A program made the translations under genes and the position numbers. Below, piece by piece: positions 1-8,150 of a DNA stretch of 12,677 nucleotides (position 1 is the stretch's first letter; every line of letters begins with the position of its first letter). The notes under the pieces are model-generated. The model saw only the letters and a list, made by a program, of their open reading frames with translations. It made no database searches and was not told the DNA's origin. Location: NCBI GenBank assembly GCA_001430745.1, contig KQ481946.1, forward strand, positions 498,009-510,685, written 5' to 3'. The stretch comes from Auxenochlorella pyrenoidosa. Lineage: Eukaryota > Chlorophyta > Trebouxiophyceae > Chlorellales > Chlorellaceae.

Positions 1-9
1 GCCCTGCAG

Positions 10-3000
10 ACGACGCCCCCGCCTTCCAGCGCGCGCTCGGTGCTGCCGGAGCGGCCGCCACTGCGGCCAGCGGCAGAGCGGTGACGGTGCCGCCAGGCAA
101 CTTCACGCTCAGGTCTGACATCTTCATTGACCACAGCTACGTCGCGCTGCGCGGCGCTGGGGTGAGCAACTCCGGAGCAGCAGGAGGATGTGCTGTGGGC
201 AGACGGTGCATGCGCTTGCAAGCTGTTGCATGCAGCAGGCCAAGCCGCTGGACTGGCAGACCAACTGCACAGCTGCTGTTCAGTGATCCATCCAGCGTTG
301 GCCGCACTGAACTTGCTCCAAGCTGTTCTTGCCCTGTCCACATGCAGGTCAACAAGACCATTCTCTACATCCCCCTGGGACTGGAAGAGCTGTACGACAC
401 TGGGGACGGCAACCAGCATGCCCGGTCCTGGGCTTTTGCCGGCGGCTTTGTGGGGTGGGCGGGCTGGGCAGGGTGGGCAGGGTGGGCGGGGGGTGGGGGG
501 GAACCTAGGAGCATGCATGCCCGAGTTGCTGTACTGTGCGGTGTTTCCTTGGCCAGCCTTGGCACCAACAGCACTGCCCTATCGGCCGGTTGTGGGCATG
601 CCTGGGGGAGCGGCACGAGGGGAGCTACCACTGACAACAACTGTGGCACCCACACCCACACCCGGTCTGCAGCATCGTGGGCGCCAATCCCAGCAGCAGC
701 GAGCAGGCTGCTGTGACGGCCATCGTGGCAGCAGCGAGGCGCGGTGCCCGGCGCTTGCAGGTCGGCAGCACCTCCCAGCTGACCGTTGGACGCTGGTACA
801 AGCTTGCCCTTCGTCAAAACCCCTCCTCTGTGGGGGCTACCACAGCAGGCATGGCAGCGCAGGCAAGCGCAGCGCAGTGCGGGCTGTGCTCCATGCTGGG
901 CGCCCTGTTTGGTTCCAACCGGGCGCTGCAGAGCGTCGCAAACGCCGCAGCCATGCAAAAGTGGAGAGTGGCCCCGCTGGGCAGCCTGCCCACGGGGGGC
1001 GGCGGGGCGACAGCTGCTGCCAGCCTGTCGCCCCTGGCCAGGGCAGCCGCCCGCTACGCAGTGGCTGGCGCTTACTCTCATTGGCTTGATGAGCAGCCCG
1101 TTGGCGGAGGTGGGGGAGTGACAGCCGCCATGGCCAAGGCAGGAAGCCTGGACGCCTACCTGTGTGAGTGCAGGCTCTGGTTGGTTGGCACACAGTGCAG
1201 CGCTGTGTGATATCAGGGACCGTGACACAAGTTCTGCTTTATCGCATTGCTGCCTCCCCTGCGTCATGTGCCTGCCACATTGCTGCCTCCCCTGCGTCAT
1301 GTCCCTGCCACAGACGGCGACAACCTTGTGGACAGTGGCACCCCCCCCGACATGTTTCCCGATGTGGACCGCCTCCGCATGCCCTTCAGGTGAGCGCCGC
1401 CTGCAGATGCCGCCGATGCAAACCTGCTGGCAGGGGTGCAGCCTGGCGCTGATGTTCCGATGTGGTGTGGCTGCCTGACAACCGCAAGCGGGGGCTGTGC
1501 AGCTCACTTCCTGGCGTGCTGCAAAGCTCTGGCCACACCCTGCATACTCGCCATGACTGCCTCCCTGGCAGGGTGGTCGCCAAGGGCAGCGGCTGGGTTG
1601 AGATGGACCGACCGCTGCCCATCGACCTGCGCCTGGGCTGGAAGGTGAGGAGGAGGAGGAGTCCCGTATGGCTGCGCCTGGCAGGCTGGCTGCGTGACCT
1701 GCAGGGTTGCGGTGCAGCCCTCGATCCCAAGGCGCAGGCAGTGCCAGGCACGCCGCACGTGCTTCACCCCCCACCCCCACCCCCACCCCCACCCTCATCC
1801 TGCACAGCCTGCCATCTACCCGTGGGCTCCCACGGTGCAGCATAGCGGCATTGAAGACATGACCATCCAATTTGTGTGGGGTGGGTGGGACGAGCCGCTG
1901 ACGGCACACTGTCGCAAGGGCTGCATGCTCAACAGGCTCAGCAGCGGTGCTCAGCAGCGCTGTGAGGCGCTCGCGCGTGAGCCCACCACACCCCTGCCCT
2001 GCCGCGCATGGCCGCGTTGGAGCGAGCCGCACCTGCCTAAAGAATGGTTTGTACCCTCCCAATCCCCGCATTGGCACCGGTGCACTTCTCCCCCTGGGAG
2101 CAGACACTTATGATGAGCACGAGGACAGCAAGGGCTACAACGCCATTGCCCTGTACGACGCCGCCAACCTGTGGGTGAAGAACGTGAGAAGGACCGGAAA
2201 GAATGGTACAGCAGCACAGCCCCGGGGCCACAGCGCATCGCAGCATCAGCAGGGGGTGCACGTCATACACCCTCAAACATGCGCTGTTGTCCAGACGCTG
2301 TTCTGCAAGCCACCCGGCCTGGGTTGATGGCTCCCGCAGGTGCACATCATTGACTCCACAAACGGAGTGTTTGTGTCCGGCACCGAGTTTGTCACCGTGC
2401 AGAACGTCAGCTTCCAGACAACCAAGCCCAGGTGGGCAGGGGGATGGGCGCTGGTTGGGGTCGATTGGATTGGGGCACCTTGCCAATGCCAGCAGGCTGC
2501 TGCACACTGAGACAGCAGAAAGACGGCTTGCCAGATCCATGCGTTCCAAAAGGGCAGCGACTGCTCGCTGGCAGAGCAGCAGAGACCTTTGACCTGCATT
2601 GTAGAAGACTGCCTGCTGGCAGCAGAAGAAGATCAACTTCTGTACCGCTGCAGGGGCCGTGGCGATATGGCGACCCGAGGACCCGGCGGGGTGGATGGGC
2701 ACCACGCGGTGGCGTTTGGGCACGGCGCATGTGTGTGACCCATGCACTGCGCATCCCCCCCGCACCACAGGCCCTGGAATCGCGCCTGCCTGCCTGCACA
2801 CGTGCCTGTGCACAGCCTCAATGCAGAACCCAATGCACAGTGGCCTCACACACTGTTACGCACTGCCACCTTAACTGCCACTGCCCCTGCCAGCAGCCGC
2901 CACCCCCGCCCTGCCACCCCCACCCCTAAACCCCAAACCCCAACCTGCATCCCCACCTACCGCAGACAATCTGGCCACCAGGTTCCGCCTGCCCGCCACG

Positions 3001-3845
3001 CGCTTCTACCACGACCTCACTATGGACCAGCTGGCGCACCTGTCGGTGGCCCGCGCCGGCTCGGGGCTGGACCTGAACCTGGATGTGCACCGGGCAGGTG
3101 TGCACTGTTGGTCCGAGTGTGCAGGGCTGCTGGGTATTGTTTGCGTGCTGGGAGTTGTTACGCGAGTGTGAGAGCGTGAGAGTGCAAAGTGGTGGGTGAA
3201 GGGGCTGAACACGGCTGGAGCAGCGGTGCTGCCGCCAGCAACAGCCAGCCTGCAGGTGTTGGGCGCAGGAGCAGGGATAGCCCAGTGCCTGGTTGTGTCC
3301 TCGGCTGCACATTGCTGTCTGTCAGCCTGCATGCGCTGGCCGCAAGCCTCCCCGGTGTGCAGCCACGCACAACAACCTGTTCACGGGCATCGACTTTGGC
3401 ATGGGCACCCGGCCCTGGCAGAGCGGTGGGCTCAAGTCTCGAGGTGCACAGAGCGGTGAGCGTCAGCCTCCCTAATGCCGTGCCTGGTCCTGCCATGCCT
3501 GCCCCCATCACAGCAGACGCTGTGCCGTGCAGAGGGCCGCACGTGCCCTGCGCAGTGCATGCCCGCACACCCACCCTCTCCCGTGCTGCCCGGCCGCTTC
3601 CAGGTGCCAACACGACGTGGTGGGGCATGTTCTCGTCGAATGCGTTGGCCCCGCTGCCTCCCCTGCCCGACTGCCCCTTTGGCCCCTACCTCAACTGGGT
3701 GGGCCGCTTCCGCAGCAACGTGACGGCGGGGCTGTGCGGCACGACCCGGTGGACCGTGCAGCCGGCGCCCGCTGGGGGGGGCCAGCTGGAGCCCGGAGAC
3801 CTGTTTGCGGCGCAGCGCGCAAAGCGTGGCCTGCGCCGGCCCTGA
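10..3845 (+). CDS. Right-handed beta-helix (pectate-lyase-3-like) protein, 5'-partial, 12 exons
   Basis: The exons I place are 10-161, 348-454, 673-1163, 1314-1389, 1572-1644, 1808-1880, 2104-2183, 2340-2431, 2654-2730, 2966-3097, 3363-3455 and 3604-3845 (TGA). All phases match and all introns are GT-AG; base 10 follows a cctgcag acceptor, so the gene starts to the left. About 562 residues are visible. The first exon carries the Pectate_lyase_3 pattern: DDAPAFQRAL, then VTVPPGNFTLRSDIFI, then VALRGAG. Later landmarks are WAFAGGFVGIVG, RRLQVGS..LTVGRWYKL, PLPIDLRLGW, GYNAIALYDAANLWVKN, GHHAVAFGHGA, GLDLNLDVHRAATHNNLF and FGMGTRPWQSGG. This order resembles large, mostly bacterial, beta-helix proteins I know of. 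Five N-X-S/T sequons (NFT, NKT, NVS, NTT, NVT) suggest secretion; any signal peptide would lie outside the window. No catalytic residues are assigned, so polysaccharide lyase or hydrolase activity is inference only. The 163-codon third exon includes an Ala/Gly-rich segment. Confidence 0.8.
451..498 (+). repeat. G-rich tract at the start of an intron
   Basis: The donor GG|gtgggc at 455 runs straight into repeated TGGGC/AGGG units and then a longer G run. At least four runs of three or more G lie close together, so a G-quadruplex could form in the pre-mRNA. G-triplets next to 5' splice sites often act as intronic splicing enhancers; that role here is inference. Confidence 0.6.
1245..1310 (+). 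repeat. 33-bp tandem duplication (two copies) at a 3' splice site
   Basis: Copy 1 is 1245-1277 and copy 2 is 1278-1310. They differ at a single base (g at 1270, c at 1303). Each copy begins cattgctgcctcccctgcgt. The second copy is followed by cagACGG, the acceptor used by the exon at 1314; the first is followed by catt, so it lacks the AG. The duplication therefore covers the pyrimidine-rich end of an intron of the beta-helix gene. Confidence 0.9.
1767..1795 (+). repeat. CCCCCA-type simple repeat in an intron
   Basis: A C-run is followed by several CCCCCA units, ending about 12 nt before the acceptor of the exon at 1808. It serves as a C-rich polypyrimidine tract. On the opposite strand it is a TGGGGG repeat with G-quadruplex potential. 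Confidence 0.85.
2923..2945 (+). repeat. Degenerate telomere-like C/A repeat in an intron
   Basis: The stretch contains one CCCTAAA, which is the complement of the plant and algal telomere unit TTTAGGG. It is followed by two units of the form CCCCAAA/CCCCAA. It sits within the C-rich intron end before the exon at 2966. With only one exact unit, chance or slippage of a C-rich tract is at least as likely as a telomeric origin. Confidence 0.45.
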
Positions 3846-4319
3846 GCATGCCCGGCTCGGCAGCCGTGCACTGCCGAGAGGCGCCCGTTTATTTCGAAAG
3901 GAACCCTCGACTGATCAAAGAATCTGCCCAGCATGTGCAGCGTGCTGACAGCTGACACGTCAACCCACCTGATTGACCAATGTTCATTCCAAAAGAACTG
4001 CCTGACGGCAGATCCCCGTTCATCCTCATATCTTACTGACAGGTGCTCCTTTACAGCTTTGATAAAGCCCTGGTGTGCAGAAGAACTGCTACGGAAGCTG
4101 CTCAAACGAGTGCACGCAACTTCAGCTGGGTCTGCAAGGTGGGCAAGAATAGGTCTGCGCTTGGTAATTCTGCTTCAGCCGGGACAACAGGATGGCACAC
4201 AAAGAGGGCTTGTGGGTGGCGTCACAAGCTCGTGCAAGCACATGTGCAGCGGCAGCCCCTCTGCCAGACCGTCTGCTCAAACTGCCTCGCGGGCTGCAGC
4301 TTTCTGGCACCTGGCGCAC
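3846..4319. other. Tail-to-tail intergenic region / 3' UTRs of the beta-helix and phosphatase genes
   Basis: These 474 nt separate two convergent stop codons. The stretch from about 3890 to 4080 is visibly more AT-rich than the rest of the window, as expected for 3' UTR. I find no TGTAA on the plus strand for the beta-helix gene. A minus-strand TGTAA serves the phosphatase side. No coding exon is convincing here. Confidence 0.6.
4051..4055 (-). terminator. Candidate TGTAA poly(A) signal for the phosphatase gene
   Basis: The minus strand reads gcTGTAAagg here, 265 nt past the phosphatase stop codon. TGTAA is the usual poly(A) signal in chlorophyte algae. A 5-base motif is weak evidence on its own. 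Confidence 0.4.
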
Positions 4320-7318
4320 CTAACTGTGCCCTGCACTGCTAGCGGCTGCAGATGCCGAAGCAGGCTCCACGGTCACGGCGGGCGCAGGCGGTGCCGGCTG
4401 CGTCAGGTTGCGCACGATCGCCGCCAGCTCGGCATCCGTCAGGCCCAGCGCCTGCAGTTGCGAGGAACAGTGGAGTAATCTTGGCCAGCTGCCGGGGCGA
4501 CCTGAGGATGCCGGCGGGGGCTGCTGTCGAAGGTGCCTGTGTGGCCAGGCAGGACTGCCCAAGGGCCCGGGGCCCTCGGCCCATGAGGCATGCAGCGGGC
4601 TCGGCCCAGCACCAGAGGCCCAGTCCCCCCGCCGTCCAGCAAGGCCTCGCCTTCATGTAGTTGCGGGCGGAGCCGTATCGGCCCTCCAGGTGCCCGATCG
4701 TCTGCTCCATCACCTGCGCCGCCGCCGCAATGATCTGCCGCAACCAAGGCAGAAAGATGGCAAGGCTGGGTGCGGACACAGCGCGGCCAGGCTCTTGGGC
4801 AGGCCGTCCCCAACACCGCAAGCTGCTGCGTGCTGCCGGGCCATCGCGTGTTGAGTTCTGTTTACGCTACCACACAGCAGAGGGAGCAACACAGCATAGG
4901 GAGCCGGCCCCAGCAGGCCGCAGCGGGCGTTGCAGCGGCCAGCGACTAGCAGGCAGGCGGCGGCCCTGCCCCCGGGCCCGCCTGGTCTGTTGTCAGGTGC
5001 TCAGCCAGCCCCAGCAGCTCCCGCTTCTCGCGGCTCTCCCGCAACAGCACCTCGGACAGGGCATAGTCGCGCACCACAGCCTGCAGCAGCTTGCCCGCCA
5101 GGCATGCCGGTGTTAGTGATGTAAATTTGAGCGCAGGGGCAGGGTGGGCGGCTTCTGCCCCTGGGCGGCGCCATGGCTGGTGGCTGGAACCGTGCTGCGC
5201 TGCCCCACCCAGCCACCCAACCAACGGCCAGGCAGCCAGGCAGCTGACGCCCCGGGCTTGCCTCGTGCTCCGCCCCGCAGAGCAGCAGCAGGAGCATGGC
5301 CACCAGCCCTGTGCGGTCCTTGCCTGCACAGGGGTGGGGTGGGGTGGGGTGGGGGAGCAGGGCGGGGGGCAGCACGTTGGACGCAAAGAATTGAAGGCGG
5401 CAACACGCAGGTGCACCGGGAGCACTTGCCAATGCCAAGCACGTGTTGAGTGTGCAATTTGCACACCCTCTGCGGCAATTGCGGGCGCAGCGGACGCGGC
5501 GGCGGCGGCGGCGGCGCCCACCGTGTATGCAGTGCACCAGCAGCGGCAGGTTGCCGCGGTGCGCGCACAGCCGCAGCGCGGTCGCCAGCCGTCGCTTGGC
5601 ACGCTCAAGCAGCAGGATGTAGAGCTGCAGGTAGCCCATGACCTGGGGGTCGGCCACAGCGCCTGCAGGCAGGGGGATGAAGGGAGGGGTTTCGAGGGGC
5701 CGGGGGCAGGCGGCTTGCGTGGTGAGCAGCCAGAGCGGCAGGCCAGCGGCAGCGCGGGCAGGCACCCAGGGGCTGCGCCCGCAGACTCGCCCGCCGCCCG
5801 CCGGCTCACCCGCCACGATTGGCTCGGGGTGCCGCCGCCGCGCCACGGCCCACAGCACGCGCGCCTGCAGGCCGCGCGGCAGCTTCCACAGGATGCGCAG
5901 CGACACGTGGGTGGGCAGCAGGTCGACTGCATGGGGGGATGGGGGAAGGGGTTGGGGTTCGAGGGGTGATGGGGTGGGGAAAGCAGATGCGGCAGTGAAA
6001 TTTCACCGATTCTTCGCAGCTCTGGACCTGGCACTCGCAGTCCCTGGTGGCTGACGGACCAGCAGCAATCACACCTCGCCTAATGCCTGGGCTGGCAGGG
6101 CAGCAGCCGGTACCTTGCCAGCTGGCCACCGTCACCCTCTGAGCAAAGGTCACCGGAGGGCCCCATCCAGCACACACACGCCTGCCTTGCCCACTCCCCA
6201 TACATGCACACCCACCATGGTACACTCGAGCCTTCACCCCGTAGTGCTCGCATGTGTCCTGGGTGCAGCGGTAGCAGGGCTCCTGCTGCATCGCCGCCTC
6301 GCCGTCGCTGCTGCTGCCGCCGCTGCTGCGCACGCCGCGCGCGTAGCGCCTGCCGCCCAGCAGCCCGGCCAGCCGGCCCACGCACCGCCAGCAGCCCTGC
6401 CTGCGGGCTTGCCGGGTGGAGTTTACAGCGGCAGCCTGAAGCGGGCAGTTGCGTCGTCACGTTCAACTTCATGGCTGCCCCGCCTCCCTGCCCGTGCCCA
6501 CCGGAGGGACGCCCGCAGGTTGCGCCGCTCCGTCTTGCAGCCCACCGGCGGCTGCCGCAGGTCCAGCACAGCACCGATGCCAAGCCCCTCCAGCTCCCGG
6601 GCGCTGACAATCTGCTGGGCAGGGGGCAGGGAGCGGGGCGCTGGATGCAGAGAGCTTGGGGGAGCGGGTCAGGGGGCTTCGGAGTCGGCGCGCACTCCCA
6701 GTGTCTTGCAAAATGCATGCGCTGGTGAGTGAAGGGACGCTAGGATCTGCTAGACAGGGGCAAGCAGCGTCCCAGCCCGCCCTATCACACGGCGCCTGCT
6801 CACACAGCTACGCAAAAGCTGCCCTGATACAAGCTGGGACCTTGCAAGCGCTGACCCGCGGCCTGCAGGGGCACCGCGCCCACATGCCCATCAACGCCCC
6901 CGAGCCCCCCCCCCCGCCCCCCCCCCCCCGCCCCCGTGCCTGGCTGCTGCGGTAGACGCGGCCCGGCTGGATAAGCGGCGACACCGAGTTGAGGTCTCGG
7001 AAGTTCACCCCCCTGGCGGACTCCTGCGCCCGCTGCAGAGGAGAGGGGGAGGGAGGGCGGCGGGGGGCGTCGGCGGGCCACTCAAGAGTGTGCTAGTGGT
7101 CTGGCAGACAGCCAGGTGGCGCACCAGCTGGAGGCACCCAGCCAGGCAGCTGCAGCGCCGGGCTGAGGCGAGCCGGCAGGAGTCAGGGCGGGGCGGCGCA
7201 CCGCTGCCAGCGCGCCAACCGAGGGCGCCACTGCTGCTGCTGCCGAGGCGGCTGCCTCGTGGTATGGCATGTCTGGGCCGGTGGAGGGGCTCCCTGGCTC
7301 CGCCGCTGGTGCCGCCAT
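4320..7318 (-). CDS. Y_phosphatase3-family tyrosine/dual-specificity protein phosphatase, 10 exons
   Basis: Exons in transcription order are 7318-7202, 7032-6940, 6611-6502, 6400-6216, 5926-5810, 5662-5522, 5323-5262, 5080-4982, 4734-4651 and 4451-4320 (TAG), giving 1140 nt and 379 residues with all phases consistent. Family landmarks are VNFRDL (48-53), VYRSSQ (65-70), VLDLR (85-89), VYHVDLLP (166-173), HCIHGKDRTG (251-260) with catalytic Cys252 and Arg258 of CX5R, VVRDYALSE (277-285), RYGSARNYMK and LGLTDAEL. The enzyme should cleave phosphate esters through a Cys-phosphate intermediate; its substrate (protein, phosphoinositide or inositol phosphate) cannot be told. The Ala-rich N-terminus could be a targeting peptide. 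Residues 107-165 form an insert with Cys110, 113, 149, 152 and 157. Introns 2, 7, 8 and 9 use GC donors (6939, 5261, 4981, 4650). The ATG at 7318 has G at +4; an upstream coding exon is possible. Intron 8 is the least certain junction. Confidence 0.9.
5331..5355 (+). repeat. GGGGT pentanucleotide repeat (C-rich intron end of the phosphatase gene)
   Basis: Four GGGGT units followed by more G lie on the plus strand. On the coding (minus) strand this is a CCCCA-rich pyrimidine tract just before the gtgcag acceptor of the exon that begins with the P-loop GKDRTG codons. It can form a G-quadruplex on the template strand. Confidence 0.85.
6905..6935 (+). repeat. Near-homopolymeric C tract in phosphatase intron 2
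   Basis: About 30 nt consist almost wholly of C with a few G interruptions. On the coding strand it is a poly-G run just inside the intron that starts with the GC donor at 6939. Reading through it in frame would add a polyglycine stretch, which argues that it is intronic. Such runs are prone to sequencing and assembly error. Confidence 0.8.
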
Positions 7319-8150
7319 GGGAGGAAGCTGGTGTGTGAGCTGCGCCGCGGTGGAAGAGCAGGAGTGGGCAGTGGTAGAGGAGCAGGCCTGTCTGGGAGGC
7401 TGTCGGCTGCTTGCCAGTTGTGACGAGGTTGTGGGTTTGGACACCTCACAAAGACACCGCGGGCTCACCTGATGCTGAGGTTGCCGCCCGCGCTGCCGCT
7501 GCCGTGCGCTGACCATGTTCGACATGCACAGAGGTCCTACCGCAGAACGTGGCGCTCGGCCCATTGATGCATTCGTTCCCGAGTTCTTTACAGCGCTTCG
7601 AGCGATGAAATATTCGGGCGGAACAGTGGACGAGCGAGGTGCGGGTTTTGAACACATCTGGCATGCCGCGATCGATTGATCTGGCCATTTACGGGCTCGT
7701 GACCGACAGGGAGCTGCGATGGCAAGTAAAACCGGTTTGTGAACTCGAGCTTCCCTTGCTCGCTCCCTGCAGCCGTCAAGGCGGCGGGGGGCTCAATATT
7801 GGAGGGCGGCAACGGCGTTCGAGTGGGAGGATGGTTGATCAGCAGCCACAAGGGCCCAATCACAAGTGCGGCACTGTGGGCGCCGCCGCTGCGCACCGCC
7901 GGCGCTGGATGCCTTTTCCCAAAGCTACCTGTGATTGATTGGCGCTAGTATATCCAGCATGCTGCTGACTGTCCTGATTTATCATTCATGCTTTGCCACC
8001 GAGCCAAATGATGTCAACAGGGGAGACGAGCTCCGCCTGCCGGCCCGTGTCGTCTCTGCCCCTGCCATGCTGGGCCCCAGCCCACACGTCGCTTGAACTG
8101 TACAGCTGCCTGCGCTCTGGACACCTACCCTCTTTGGATGCGCACCAACC
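7319..8150. promoter_or_regulatory. Divergent promoter region between the phosphatase and TIP41 genes
   Basis: The two start codons face away from each other across 832 nt, so both promoters and 5' UTRs should lie here. For TIP41, an inverted CCAAT (attgg, 7938-7942) and a TATA-like gtatatcc (7948-7955) lie about 200 nt before the ATG. For the phosphatase, a minus-strand CCAAT is at 7802-7798. These short motifs are only suggestive. The part from 7319 to 7516 may be transcribed as phosphatase leader with an intron. I see no other gene in the stretch. Confidence 0.5.
7469..7516 (-). other. Possible extra 5' coding exon of the phosphatase gene
   Basis: On the minus strand an ATG at 7516 in good context (aacATGg) opens 16 codons that end at a strong donor, CAG|gtgagc (7468). 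A matching acceptor (gcgcag, ending at 7340) would put 21 in-frame nt (7339-7319) before the ATG at 7318. The joined frame has no stop and would lengthen the protein by 23 residues. The alternative is that this is a non-coding leader exon or chance. Confidence 0.4.

Noticed and set aside
365..2107. 580-codon open frame on the minus strand
   Set aside because: It is antisense to phased exons of the beta-helix gene, crosses their introns, has no family-like motifs and a composition typical of stop-poor GC-rich DNA.
2923..2945. True interstitial telomere
   Set aside because: Only one exact CCCTAAA unit in an already C-rich intron end; too little to claim telomeric origin.
4060..4067. AATAAA-like tgataaag as a poly(A) signal for the beta-helix gene
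   Set aside because: It is not an exact AATAAA, and green algae use TGTAA, so the match is probably chance.
4946..6034. Single long minus-strand frame as one phosphatase exon
   Set aside because: It joins real exon pieces to intron sequence; the conserved residues (VDLLP, HCIHG, KDRTG, DYALSE) fall in different frames and need splicing.
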